Assembly (NCBI GenBank): GCA_041685115.1
Contig: JAWLGK010000017.1
Location: 12,446 to 76,445 of the forward strand
DNA from: JALOAT01 sp041685115
GTDB taxonomy: Bacteria; Pseudomonadota; Gammaproteobacteria; Thiohalomonadales; Thiohalomonadaceae
Direction of reading: 5' to 3'
DNA: 64,000 nucleotides
Part shown: piece by piece, positions 31,418 through 39,926 of the stretch
Position numbering within the stretch: the first letter of the stretch is position 1
How the letters are laid out: each line of letters opens with the position of its first letter
Translations under genes and position numbers: made by a program
Notes under the pieces: model-generated
Seen by the model: only the letters and a program-made list of their open reading frames with translations
What the model was told of the DNA's origin: nothing
Database searches by the model: none

Positions 31418-32386
31418 ATGGGCACAATGACGCAAGAAACCAAGGCGCGCGGCCTGCGCCCCGGCGCGCGTATCGATCGATACACCCTCGAACGCCAGAT
31501 CGGCGGTGGCGGCTTCAGCATCGTCTATCTGGCGAACGACCCCGAGACCCGCACCCAGGTGATCGTGAAGGAGTACATGCCGCGCAAACTGGCCGTGCGC
31601 GGTGATGACGGCCGCACGGTGATCACCGTGGGCGAGGACGAAAAGTCGGTGGAACGCTTCGCCCAGGGCAAGAAGATGTTCTTCCAGGAAGCGGCCACCC
31701 TCGCCACCCTCAAGCACCCCAACATCGTCAACGTGACCAACTTCTTCCGCGCCAACGGCACGGTTTACATGGTCATGGAGTACGCCCAGGGCATCAACCT
31801 TCAGGAATACATACGGCGTCACAACGGCAGTCTCAGCGAGAAGCTGATCCGCATCGTGTTCACGGCCCTGCTCGACGGCCTCAAGTGCATCCACTCACGT
31901 GGCCTGCTGCACCTGGACATCAAGCCCGGCAACATCTATCTGCGTAGCGGCGGCAGTCCGCTGTTGCTCGACTTCGGCGCCGTACACGAAATGATGCAGA
32001 GCCGCCAGGACCAGGCTTCACAGGTCATCACACCCGGCTTTTCTCCCATCGAACAGCTCACCCCCGGTGGTTACGTGGGGCCGTGGAGCGACATCTACGC
32101 CCTCGGCGCCACCATGCGCGCCTGCATCGAAGGCGTGGCGCCGCCGCCCTCACCCGAGCGCACCCCCGAGGACCACATGAAGCCGGCCACCGTGGCCTTC
32201 CGTCGCCGTTACTCCGCGGCGCTGTTGCGGGTCATCGACTGGGCCATGGAGGTGGACCCGTTGGCGCGCCCGCAGAACGTGGACCAATTGCTGGCCGCCC
32301 TCGCGGACGCGGAATCCGATGACCCGCCCGCGCCTGAATCCATGCTCGAACGCCTGGCCAACAGCTTCAACTGGGGCAGGAGCTGA
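31418..32386 (+). CDS. Serine/threonine protein kinase
   Basis: A 322-residue Hanks-type kinase. The Gly-loop is IGGGGFSIVYLAND, the catalytic Lys lies in VIVKEYMP, the catalytic loop reads HLDIKPGNIYL, the metal-binding motif is LLDFGAVHE and the activation segment ends TPGFSPIEQL. The catalytic loop has Leu in place of the usual Arg (HLD, not HRD). No transmembrane helix or sensor domain follows; the C-terminus is short. A PP2C phosphatase gene starts two bases after its stop, so the two form a kinase/phosphatase pair. ATG 31418 or 31427 could be the start. Confidence 0.87.
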   Translation: MGTMTQETKARGLRPGARIDRYTLERQIGGGGFSIVYLANDPETRTQVIVKEYMPRKLAVRGDDGRTVITVGEDEKSVERFAQGKKMFFQEAATLATLKHPNIVNVTNFFRANGTVYMVMEYAQGINLQEYIRRHNGSLSEKLIRIVFTALLDGLKCIHSRGLLHLDIKPGNIYLRSGGSPLLLDFGAVHEMMQSRQDQASQVITPGFSPIEQLTPGGYVGPWSDIYALGATMRACIEGVAPPPSPERTPEDHMKPATVAFRRRYSAALLRVIDWAMEVDPLARPQNVDQLLAALADAESDDPPAPESMLERLANSFNWGRS

Positions 32387-32388
32387 TC

Positions 32389-33270
32389 ATGCAGTACGAA
32401 ATCGGACAGGCCAACCGCCTCGGCACCCGCGCCTCCAACCAGGACCGTTTTGCGGCCCTGGACAGGGACGAGGCCACCGTACTGCTGGTGCTGGCCGACG
32501 GCATGGGCGGACACGCCGGCGGCGAGATGGCCGCGCAGATCCTGGTCGACACCGCCGCCGCGGCCCTGCACGCGGCCACCTTGCCCATCAGCGATACGAC
32601 GGAATTCCTGGCCGGCGTGATCAGTCGCGCCCACCAGGCCATCCACGCCTATGCCAGTGAAAACGGCTTAGCGGCCTCGCCGGGCACCACCGGCGTGCTG
32701 TGCCTCATCCAGGACGGCACCGCGCAATGGGCCCACGTTGGCGACAGTCGGCTCTATCTGTTCCGCGACCAGTTGCCGCTGTACCGCACCCGCGACCATT
32801 CCTACGTGGAAAAGCTCTATCGTCGCGGTGAGATCCGTCGCAGCGACCAGTCCTTCCACCCCATGCGCAACCAGATCACCCAGTGCATCGGCTGCCTCCA
32901 GGACCTTCCCGAAGTGGAATTCGGCAAGCCGACCACCTTGGCGCCGGGCGACGTGCTGCTGCTGTGCTCCGACGGCCTGTGGGGCGCCCTCGAAGACATG
33001 CAGATCGGCGCCGGCGTAACCGCACCCGACCTGGATGCGGCGGTCAACCAGCTGGCCGAACAGGCGGAGCGCAACAGTTATCCGCATAGCGACAACATCA
33101 GCGTGCTCGCCCTGCGCTTCGTCTCGCGCACTCACTCACGGGCAGCGGCGAGCAACGAGGCACAGAACACAGCAAAAGCGCCCCCGCGTGCACCGCGCGC
33201 GAAACTGGAGGACGCCATCGAGCAGATCGAAGAGGTCCTCAGGAAATACGAAAACGAGATGAACCGCTGA
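32389..33270 (+). CDS. PP2C-family protein serine/threonine phosphatase
   Basis: A 293-residue PP2C/Stp1-type phosphatase. The metal-binding motifs VLADGMGGHAGGEMAAQ, WAHVGDSRLYLFR and LLLCSDGLWGALED, and the late SDNISVLALRF, are all present, so it should be active with Mn/Mg. A charged, Ala/Arg-rich C-terminal tail follows the catalytic domain. Its ATG follows the kinase stop by two bases. It would reverse phosphorylation by the neighbouring kinase. The pair commonly precedes rph in this lineage. Confidence 0.9.
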   Translation: MQYEIGQANRLGTRASNQDRFAALDRDEATVLLVLADGMGGHAGGEMAAQILVDTAAAALHAATLPISDTTEFLAGVISRAHQAIHAYASENGLAASPGTTGVLCLIQDGTAQWAHVGDSRLYLFRDQLPLYRTRDHSYVEKLYRRGEIRRSDQSFHPMRNQITQCIGCLQDLPEVEFGKPTTLAPGDVLLLCSDGLWGALEDMQIGAGVTAPDLDAAVNQLAEQAERNSYPHSDNISVLALRFVSRTHSRAAASNEAQNTAKAPPRAPRAKLEDAIEQIEEVLRKYENEMNR

Positions 33271-33355
33271 CGGGCCCGGCAATCACTGCCCACGGCCCAG
33301 GGGCGTAGCGGCTACAATAGGCCGCTCTGAAGAAATCCCACAGGAAGGACTGCCC

Positions 33356-34075
33356 ATGCGCCCAAGTGGCCGCGCACCCGACGAGCTGCGCCCGATCCGC
33401 ATCACCCGCAAGTACACCAAGCACGCCGAAGGTTCGGTGTTGGTGGAGTTCGGCGACACCAAGGTCATCTGCACCGCCAGCGTGGACGAACGCGTGCCGG
33501 GCTTCCTCAAGGGCAAGGGCAAGGGCTGGGTGACCGCGGAATACGGCATGCTGCCGCGCGCCACCGGTTCACGCACCGCCCGTGAGGCGGCCCAGGGCAA
33601 GCAGGGCGGCCGCACCCAGGAGATCCAGCGCCTCATCGGCCGCGCACTGCGCGCCGTGGTGAACATGGAGGCCCTCGGCGAACGCACCATCACCATCGAC
33701 TGCGACGTGATCCAGGCCGACGGCGGTACGCGTACCGCGTCCATCACCGGCGGTTTCGTGGCATTGGCCGACGCCGTCCAGCACCTCGTCAACCGCAAAC
33801 TCATCAAGACCCACCCGCTGCACGGCCAGGTGGCTTCCGTTTCGGTGGGCATCTACAAGGGCGTGCCCGTACTCGACCTGGACTACCCCGAGGACTGCAA
33901 CGCCGAGACCGACATGAACGTGGTCATGAACGACGCCGGCGCCTTCGTGGAAGTCCAGGGCACCGCCGAAGGCCATGCCTTCCGCCGCGACGAACTGGAC
34001 GCCATGCTCGCCCTGGCCGAAAAAGGCATCGCCAAACTCATCGCCCACCAGCGCGAGGCGCTGGAAAAAGCCTGA
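33356..34075 (+). CDS. rph: Ribonuclease PH
   Basis: A 239-residue RNase PH of normal length; a phosphorolytic 3'-5' exonuclease trimming tRNA 3' ends. Landmarks: MRPSGRAPDELRPIRITRKY, TAEYGMLPRATGSRTAREAA, IQADGGTRTASITGGFVALA, and EDCNAETDMNVVMNDAGAFV. AGGAAGG lies eight bases before the ATG. It is divergent from yicC in the usual genomic neighbourhood, with the kinase/phosphatase pair between. A repeat array starts immediately after its stop codon. Confidence 0.96.
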   Translation: MRPSGRAPDELRPIRITRKYTKHAEGSVLVEFGDTKVICTASVDERVPGFLKGKGKGWVTAEYGMLPRATGSRTAREAAQGKQGGRTQEIQRLIGRALRAVVNMEALGERTITIDCDVIQADGGTRTASITGGFVALADAVQHLVNRKLIKTHPLHGQVASVSVGIYKGVPVLDLDYPEDCNAETDMNVVMNDAGAFVEVQGTAEGHAFRRDELDAMLALAEKGIAKLIAHQREALEKA

Positions 34076-34282
34076 ACACGGGGGACACGGGGGACACGGG
34101 GAATACGGGGAATACGGGGAATACGGGGAATACGGGGAGAAGATTTCAGGTGGGTGTGGGAGCGAGCTTCCGCACGCGATACCTGGCCTGACCCAAGGCT
34201 GTCGCGAGCAGAAGCTCGCTCCCACATGCACCCGAAACATATTTCTCTTCTCCCCCCGTGTTCCCCGTGTCCCCCGTGTTAA
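34076..34282. repeat. Nested CACGGGG palindrome (family B), copy 4, with a 9-bp tandem array
   Basis: Starts directly after the rph TGA. About seven 9-bp units (ACGGGGGAC and then ACGGGGAAT four times in a row) lead to an inner palindrome with arms GTGGGAGCGAGCTTCCGC and AGAAGCTCGCTCCCAC and a closing C-rich arm (CCCCCGTGTTCCCCGTG). The tandem array is a candidate VNTR. Confidence 0.8.
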
Positions 34283-34298
34283 CTCTTGGATCATTCAA

Positions 34299-34895
34299 AT
34301 GAAAAAATTCGTGCTGGCGAGCGGTAACAAGGGCAAGGTGCGGGAGTTCAACGAGATCCTCGCGGACCTGGATATCGAGGTGGTGCCGCAGAGCGAGTTC
34401 GGCGTGCCCGAGGCGGAGGAGACGGGCCTCACCTTCGTCGAAAACGCCATCCTCAAGGCGCGCAATGCGGCGCAGCACACCGGGCTGCCCGCCATCGCCG
34501 ACGACTCGGGCATCGAGGTGGATTTCCTCAAGGGCGCGCCCGGCATCTACTCGGCGCGCTACGCCGGCGTGGGCGCCGGCGACGAGGCCAACCTGCAGAA
34601 ACTGCTGCGCGACATGGACGGCGTGCCCGAGGCCGAACGCGCCGCCCGCTTCCAGTGTCTCATCGTGTGCATGCGCCACGCCCTCGACCCCGTGCCGCTC
34701 ATCTGCCAGGGCACCTGGGAAGGTCGCCTGGCCACCGCACCGAGCGGCGAGAACGGCTTCGGCTACGACCCCATCTTCCACGTGCCCGAATACCACTGCA
34801 TGTCCGCCGAACTGCCGCGCGAAGTCAAGAACCAACTCTCCCACCGCGGCCAGGCCCTTAGGCAGTTGGTCGCAGCGCTGAAGGCAAAAAGCTGA
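34299..34895 (+). CDS. rdgB: Non-canonical purine NTP pyrophosphatase (RdgB/HAM1)
   Basis: A 198-residue XTP/dITP pyrophosphatase that removes deaminated purine nucleotides from the pool. The N-terminal signature FVLASGNKGKVREFNEILAD is followed by EETGLTFVENAILKARNAAQ, ADDSGIEVDFLKGAPGIYSA and ENGFGYDPIFHVPEY. Its ATG is 16 bp after the end of the repeat that follows rph. A second, shorter family B repeat starts directly after its stop. The rph-rdgB-hemW order is standard for gammaproteobacteria. Confidence 0.95.
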   Translation: MKKFVLASGNKGKVREFNEILADLDIEVVPQSEFGVPEAEETGLTFVENAILKARNAAQHTGLPAIADDSGIEVDFLKGAPGIYSARYAGVGAGDEANLQKLLRDMDGVPEAERAARFQCLIVCMRHALDPVPLICQGTWEGRLATAPSGENGFGYDPIFHVPEYHCMSAELPREVKNQLSHRGQALRQLVAALKAKS

Positions 34896-34897
34896 AA

Positions 34898-35026
34898 CAC
34901 GGGGGACACGGGGAACACGGGGCGAAGAAAACCTTTTCGATTGAAAAGCCTCGTCGAACATCGAACTGCCCGCGATATTTTCGCCCATTCATAGAAGCCT
35001 TTTCCCCGTGTCCCCCGTGTTAAACG
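34898..35026. repeat. CACGGGG palindrome (family B), copy 5, different filling
   Basis: Outer arms AACACGGGGGACACGGGGAA and CCCCGTGTCCCCCGTGTTAA are present, but the inner part (AAACCTTTTCGATTG and onward) lacks the GTGGGAGC core. So the outer and inner parts behave as separate modules. The right arm runs into the 5' end of hemW. Confidence 0.75.
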
Positions 35027-36201
35027 TTTTTTCTTTCAATGCTCTCCCACCGCTGAGCCTGTACGTGCACGTGCCGTGGTGCGTGCGCAAGTGTCCCTAT
35101 TGCGATTTCAACTCGCACGAGGCCGGTGACGGCATTCCCGAGGCGGCGTACGTGGAGGCCTTGATCGCCGACCTGGAGCAGGAACTGCCGGCGGTGTCGG
35201 GCCGCTCCGTGGTCAGCGTGTTCATCGGCGGCGGCACGCCCAGCCTGCTTTCGGGCGAGGCGCTCGACCGCCTGCTCAGCGCCGTGCGCGCGCGGGTGAA
35301 ACTGCTGCCCGAGGCGGAGATCACCCTGGAGGCCAATCCGGGCACGGTGGAACAGGGGCGCTTCCGCGAGTACCGCGCGGCGGGGGTGAACCGGCTGTCC
35401 ATCGGCGTGCAGAGCTTCGCGGACGATATGCTCGCGCGCATCGGCCGCATCCATGGCGGCGCCGACGCGGTGCGCGCGGCGGAAACGGCGCACGCCGCGG
35501 GCTTCGACAACTTCAATCTCGATCTCATGTTCGGCCTGCCGGGGCAGGACGTGGACGGCGCCCTGGCGGACCTGCGCCAGGCCATCGCGCTTGGTCCCAC
35601 GCACCTGTCCTGGTATCAGCTCACCCTGGAACCCAACACCGCCTTCCATCACACCCCGCCGGTGCTGCCGGACGACGACCTGCGTTATGACATGCAGGTG
35701 CGCGGGCAGGCCTTGCTGGCCGAGGCGGGCTTCATGAACTATGAGGTCTCGGCCTACGCCCGCGACGGTTTCCGCTGCCGCCACAACCTGAACTACTGGC
35801 AGTTCGGCGATTACCTGGGCATCGGCGCAGGCGCGCACCAGAAGCTGACACTACCGCAACCGGCATGCATCGAACGCACGGCCAAGCGGCGCCACCCGCG
35901 CGACTATCTCGCGGGTGCAGGCGGCGCCGAGCGCATCGCGAGCCATGTCGCGCTCACGCGCGAAGACACCGCGTTCGAGTTCGTCATGAACGCCCTGCGC
36001 CTCAACGAGGGCTTCGCGACGCGCCTGTTCGAGGAACGCACCGGCCTGCCGCTGAAGATCATTGAATCACCGCTGCGCGAGGCGGAAGCGCGCGGCCTGG
36101 CAAGTTGGGATGTGCGGCACGTGCGGCCGACGGAATTGGGCAGGTCGCACCTGAACACGCTGCTGGAACTCTTCCTCCCGGCGCAGCCCGGGTCGATGTA
36201 G
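35017..36201 (+). CDS. hemW: Radical-SAM heme chaperone HemW
   Basis: About 394 residues; HemN-like protein that inserts heme into acceptor proteins. The radical-SAM motif CVRKCPYCDF lies near the N-terminus after LPPLSLYVHVPW; other landmarks are VFIGGGTPSLL, RLSIGVQSFADDMLARIGRI and FNLDLMFGLPGQDVDGALAD. The C-terminal HemN domain is complete. The start is unclear: the frame has no ATG before the conserved LPPLSLYV; GTG codons at 35008 and 35017 lie inside the repeat arm, and I use 35017. An out-of-frame ATG at about 35039 opens only five codons. Confidence 0.92.
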   Translation: MLNVFSFNALPPLSLYVHVPWCVRKCPYCDFNSHEAGDGIPEAAYVEALIADLEQELPAVSGRSVVSVFIGGGTPSLLSGEALDRLLSAVRARVKLLPEAEITLEANPGTVEQGRFREYRAAGVNRLSIGVQSFADDMLARIGRIHGGADAVRAAETAHAAGFDNFNLDLMFGLPGQDVDGALADLRQAIALGPTHLSWYQLTLEPNTAFHHTPPVLPDDDLRYDMQVRGQALLAEAGFMNYEVSAYARDGFRCRHNLNYWQFGDYLGIGAGAHQKLTLPQPACIERTAKRRHPRDYLAGAGGAERIASHVALTREDTAFEFVMNALRLNEGFATRLFEERTGLPLKIIESPLREAEARGLASWDVRHVRPTELGRSHLNTLLELFLPAQPGSM

Positions 36202-36275
36202 CCCGTATGAAGCGGAGCGGAATCCGGGACGCAGTGGTATGAGCCCCGGATTCCGCTCCGCTTCATACGGGCTAC
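36198..36275. repeat. REP-like GTAGCCCG palindrome, copy 1
   Basis: GTAGCCCGTATGAAGCGGAG and its mirror (CTCCGCTTCATACGGGCTAC) form arms of about 31 bp around a short loop. This is the widespread GTAGCCCGGATGAAGCG-type gammaproteobacterial repeat. It sits just after hemW and could end its transcript. A second copy is at 48108-48222. Confidence 0.8.
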
Positions 36276-36284
36276 GGTTGAGTT

Positions 36285-36476
36285 ATGTTCACCGAGCCCA
36301 TCGAAGTGCAGTGCCCCTATTGCGGTTCCTGGTTCGAAACCGGGGTGGATACTTCCGCCGGCGACCAGGACTACGTGGAGGACTGCGCGGTGTGCTGCCA
36401 GCCCATCCGCTTCGTCATCCGCCTCGGCCCGGACGGCTGCGTGCAGTCCGTAACCACCACACGTGAAAATGACTGA
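36285..36476 (+). CDS. CPXCG motif-containing cysteine-rich protein
   Basis: A 63-residue protein with two zinc-knuckle pairs: CPYCG near residue 10 and CAVCC near residue 35, in MFTEPIEVQCPYCGSWFETG and EDCAVCCQPIRFVI. It is a conserved small protein of proteobacteria with no known function. It overlaps the next gene by eight bases. Confidence 0.85.
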   Translation: MFTEPIEVQCPYCGSWFETGVDTSAGDQDYVEDCAVCCQPIRFVIRLGPDGCVQSVTTTREND

Positions 36477-36711
36477 CGACTACCGCCCCATCTCCTGCGA
36501 ACGCCATTCCGAATACGAGCTGGCCATCCTGCGCCGCACGCGCCTTGCCCTGCGCTGGCGCGATGGCGACGGCACCGCGCACGAGGCGCACGTGCTGCCG
36601 GTCGATACCGAGGCCACCGCCGGCAAGGAAGAGTTTCTCATCGTGCAGCGGGACGACGGCCGCCGCGAGCGCATCCGCCTCGACCGCATCCTCGCCGCCG
36701 AACCGGCGTAA
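36469..36711 (+). CDS. rof: Rho-binding antiterminator (Rof/YaeO-like)
   Basis: An 80-residue protein starting MTDDYRPISCERHSEYELAI, the typical Rof opening, followed by LRRTRLALRWRDGDGTAHEA and the end EEFLIVQRDDGRRERIRLDR. Rof binds Rho and reduces Rho-dependent termination in E. coli. The ATG lies inside the preceding gene's last codons. The family call is from the N-terminal pattern and the size; function in this organism is inferred. Confidence 0.8.
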   Translation: MTDDYRPISCERHSEYELAILRRTRLALRWRDGDGTAHEAHVLPVDTEATAGKEEFLIVQRDDGRRERIRLDRILAAEPA

Positions 36712-36738
36712 AATGGCGTCTTTGCCGGAACCGCAGCC

Positions 36739-36951
36739 ATGTCCGCAAACCTGTTCCTTGCCCTGCTGGTCAACACCGGCGTCGGCGCCTATCTCGCTTG
36801 GGGTTATCCGCGCGCCGTGGCCCACAGCTTCCGCGGCCGCGCCCTGCCGCCGGCGTTCGCCTGGCTGGTACGCGTGCTGCCACCCTTCGGCAAAGTGCTC
36901 ATGGCCGCCTCCGTGATCTACGGTCTGCTGGTGAGCGCCGGAACCCTGTGA
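36739..36951 (+). CDS. Small two-helix membrane protein
   Basis: A 70-residue protein with two hydrophobic helices, at about residues 3-22 (ANLFLALLVNTGVGAYLAWG) and 52-68 (LMAASVIYGLLVSAG), joined by a basic loop. It is conserved next to ROK-type kinases in related genomes as far as I recall. Its stop overlaps the GTG of the following kinase gene. Function unknown. Confidence 0.6.
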   Translation: MSANLFLALLVNTGVGAYLAWGYPRAVAHSFRGRALPPAFAWLVRVLPPFGKVLMAASVIYGLLVSAGTL

Positions 36952-37865
36952 AGCCCGGCAGGCTGCGCCTCGGCATCGACCTGGGCGGCACCAAGATCGA
37001 GATCATCGCCCTCGATGAGCAGGGCCACGTCCTTGCTCGCCACCGCATCGCCACTCCGCGGGAAGACTACACCGGCACGGTGAATGCGATTGTCTCGCTG
37101 GTAAATGCCGTGGAATCCGAACTGGGCCGACGCGGCTCCGTGGGCGTCGGCATCCCTGGCGCCATCTCCCCCGCCACCGCCCTGGTGAAGAACGCCAACT
37201 CCACCTGGCTCATCGGCAAGCCGCTGGATCGCGACCTGGCCGCGGCCCTGGACCGTCCCGTGCGGCTCGCCAACGACGCCAACTGTTTCGCCGTGTCGGA
37301 GGCCAGCGATGGCGCGGCGCGGGGCGCGGAGGTGGTGTTCGGCGTCATCGTCGGCACCGGCACCGGCGGCGGCGTGGTGGTAAACGGCCGGCCGCTGCAC
37401 GGCGCCAACGCCATCGCCGGCGAGTGGGGGCACAACCCGCTGCCGTGGCCGCGCGCCGATGAACTGCCGGGCAACGCCTGCTATTGCGGCCATCACGGCT
37501 GTATCGAGACCTGGCTGTCGGGCCCGGGCTTCGAGCGCGACTTCGCTGCGGTTACAGGCCGACGCCTGGGCGCCGCGGCCATCGTGCAGGCCGCTGAAAG
37601 CGGCGAAGCCGCCGCCGAGGCGACGCTGGCGCGCTACGAAGACCGCATGGCGCGCGCCCTCGCCTCGGTCATCAATCTGCTCGACCCGGACGTCATCGTC
37701 CTGGGCGGCGGGATGTCCAACATCGCGCGCCTGTACCGGAACGTGCCCCGGCTCTGGACGCAGTATGTGTTCTCCGATCGCGTCGACACCCGTTTGCTGC
37801 CCCCGGCGCACGGCGATGCGAGCGGCGTGCGCGGCGCGGCCTGGTTATGGCCAGCCGGCGCATGA
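36948..37865 (+). CDS. ROK family sugar kinase (fructokinase/glucokinase-like)
   Basis: A 305-residue ROK kinase. The ATP-binding motif LGIDLGGTKIEIIALD opens the protein, GVIVGTGTGGGVVVNGRPLH and GEWGHNPLPWP follow, and the ROK zinc motif reads CYCGHHGCIETWLSGPG. The start is GTG at 36948, overlapping the preceding stop as GTGA. The substrate (fructose, glucose, mannose or N-acetyl-sugar) cannot be told from sequence alone; the GHHGCIETWLSGPGFERD variety is frequent in fructokinase/Mak-like proteins. Confidence 0.9.
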   Translation: MKPGRLRLGIDLGGTKIEIIALDEQGHVLARHRIATPREDYTGTVNAIVSLVNAVESELGRRGSVGVGIPGAISPATALVKNANSTWLIGKPLDRDLAAALDRPVRLANDANCFAVSEASDGAARGAEVVFGVIVGTGTGGGVVVNGRPLHGANAIAGEWGHNPLPWPRADELPGNACYCGHHGCIETWLSGPGFERDFAAVTGRRLGAAAIVQAAESGEAAAEATLARYEDRMARALASVINLLDPDVIVLGGGMSNIARLYRNVPRLWTQYVFSDRVDTRLLPPAHGDASGVRGAAWLWPAGA

Positions 37866-37940
37866 AGCGCTACATTCATAACGTTTTATTGATATTCGCG
37901 GCGCCGCCGCGATGCTCGAGAGGGATTTTCGGGAGAGCCC

Positions 37941-39881
37941 ATGAATCAGCGACTGGACCTGAGCGTCCACACGCTGGCAAAACCCCATGCCAGCGCCTTC
38001 GATACCCGGCCGCGCGCCGTACGGCGCTGGGTGGCGGAACTGCCCCCGGCCAACCTCGACGAAATGGCGCAGCGGCTGTGGCACGCCCTTGCCGAAGTCA
38101 ACCACCTGGCCATCTCACCATCCCGACGCCTGCACCTCCTGGAGGCCTTCGGGCCCAAGGCGGTGCTCGCCCTCGGCCACCTGCGCCGCCAGTACGCCAA
38201 TCAGCCCCTGCCGCTCGGGAGCGCTGCCGAACGTGCCGCACGGCAGGCCACCGATCTGCTGCGCGAACTCATGCGCGGCTACCGCACCGTGTTGCGGCAG
38301 GTCGCCCCCGACAAGGCCATCACCCGCTGGCGGCGGCTGTGGTTCGGGCATGCCCTGCACGCGGCCCTGCACCGCTTCATCCACTACGGCGGGCACCTGC
38401 TCACGGTGTTCCAGGCCATTCACCGCGATGCGCCGCCGGGCCTTTGGAAACGAGTGAATCGCTTCTACTACCTGGCCGAGGCCAACGGCTATGCCAAGGC
38501 CCGCCTGCCGTTGCCAGGGGAGTCCCGGCAGCGCACCACCCCCGGCGAGGAGTATCGAAGGCTGTTGCTGTCGGCGCTGTTGCCCGCCGATGGACTCAGC
38601 CCGGCGCAATATGGCGAGCTTGCCGCCAGCCTGGCCGAGTGGGTGCGACTGACACGCCTCACCCGCCCGCCGTTCCGGCCGGGCGAACAGCGCCACGTGG
38701 TGCGACTCTCGCGCGACAGCGGACCGCTCGGCATCAGCGGCATCGACGAGGCGGTGCGCACCAGCCCGAACAGCCGCGGGCTGCGCTTGGTCGAGCTGGA
38801 AAAGGTGCTGAAAAAACGCCTCGCGCGCGGCGGACGCGGCCGGTTCTGGCGCCGCGAGTCGCCGCTGTCACCCGAGACGCTGCGCTTCCTGGCCGACAAC
38901 TGGTGCAGCGAGCATCAGAGGACGGAACGGCGCCATGCCGACGGCGGTGCGGCTGAGGTCATCGTCGGCCTGGCGGCGCTCAATCATCTGCTCGGTGGCC
39001 AGGAAGCGCCCGCCGAGAGCGCGACGGCGGCCCCGGCCAAGCGCGAGATCGGGCTCGCACCGGAGCCTGATCACCACGGCCATCTGGTCGGCTCAAGGGC
39101 CCCCAAGATCGACGTGTGGCAAAGCGTGTACATCGACCCCGCGCAGGTGAAACCGGCAGTGGCGCCGGTGCACGATTGGCGCCAGGAGAGCAAGGCGGAC
39201 GCGACCTACCGCCGCGTCGCGGGACACCTGCTCGACAGCAGCAGCCACGGCTGCGGTGTGCGTGTGGCGCGCGATGAGGTGCCGCACGTGGCGGCAGGCA
39301 TGCTGATCGCGGTGCAAAATGGCGGCGAAGACGTATGGCAGGTGGGCGTGGTGGCGCGGCTCACGTCGCAAGGCACGGACTTGGAACTCGGCGTGCGCCT
39401 GTTGGGCAAGGCGCCCGTGGCGGCCGCCCTGCATACACGCTCCCCACGCGGCGAAAGCCGCTTCCCGGCGGTGCTGATACGCGACGAACAGGGGCGCCGC
39501 CTACTCATCGGCCCGGCCGTGCCGGCGGTACGAGAGGGTGAACTGGCCGTGGAACTGGGCGGCCCGCGCATCGCGCTGAAGCGCCTGGGCAAGGGCGCCC
39601 ACTCACCGCACGTGGCGGTCTTCGCCGTCGCCGCCGCGCAGGCCGACGAGGAGGCATTGCTGGAGCAGCATCCGGAGGCCGCCACGGTCGAACCGCCGCG
39701 CCCCCCGCCGGCGGAGGAGCCGGTCGTCGCACGCCCTTCCTGCGAGGTCCCGCCGACCGCACGGGTCGAACAGCTCATGACGGCCACCGGTATGACGCGC
39801 GAGGACGCAGAGTTCTTTCTCGCCGCGGAGGCCGCGCACGATCAAGACACGCCCCCACGACTCAAGGCCGGCGATCGCTAA
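37941..39881 (+). CDS. Conserved large cytoplasmic protein of unknown function
   Basis: A 646-residue protein beginning MNQRLDLSVHTLAKPHASAF, then DTRPRAVRRWVAELPPANLD. The first 350 residues are helical and Arg-rich (FGPKAVLALGHLRRQYANQP; LFRGYRT-like ELMRGYRTVLRQV). The C-terminal third holds a beta-rich domain (ISGIDEAVRTSPNSRGL region onward to VGVVARLTSQGTDLELGVRL) that could be PilZ-like. Related proteins in gammaproteobacteria are sometimes annotated as c-di-GMP-binding; I cannot confirm ligand residues. AGAG lies before the ATG. It precedes the small-gene cluster and the hydrogenase locus. Confidence 0.7.
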   Translation: MNQRLDLSVHTLAKPHASAFDTRPRAVRRWVAELPPANLDEMAQRLWHALAEVNHLAISPSRRLHLLEAFGPKAVLALGHLRRQYANQPLPLGSAAERAARQATDLLRELMRGYRTVLRQVAPDKAITRWRRLWFGHALHAALHRFIHYGGHLLTVFQAIHRDAPPGLWKRVNRFYYLAEANGYAKARLPLPGESRQRTTPGEEYRRLLLSALLPADGLSPAQYGELAASLAEWVRLTRLTRPPFRPGEQRHVVRLSRDSGPLGISGIDEAVRTSPNSRGLRLVELEKVLKKRLARGGRGRFWRRESPLSPETLRFLADNWCSEHQRTERRHADGGAAEVIVGLAALNHLLGGQEAPAESATAAPAKREIGLAPEPDHHGHLVGSRAPKIDVWQSVYIDPAQVKPAVAPVHDWRQESKADATYRRVAGHLLDSSSHGCGVRVARDEVPHVAAGMLIAVQNGGEDVWQVGVVARLTSQGTDLELGVRLLGKAPVAAALHTRSPRGESRFPAVLIRDEQGRRLLIGPAVPAVREGELAVELGGPRIALKRLGKGAHSPHVAVFAVAAAQADEEALLEQHPEAATVEPPRPPPAEEPVVARPSCEVPPTARVEQLMTATGMTREDAEFFLAAEAAHDQDTPPRLKAGDR

Positions 39882-39926
39882 GGACGTCAGTCTTTGCTGG
39901 CCGACAGCCGCCCCGCCGCGGCAGCC

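Noticed and set aside
34076..34282. Possible CRISPR array (regular G-rich repeats)
   Set aside because: The repeat unit is 9 bp with no unique spacers, and the block is palindromic. No cas gene is near.
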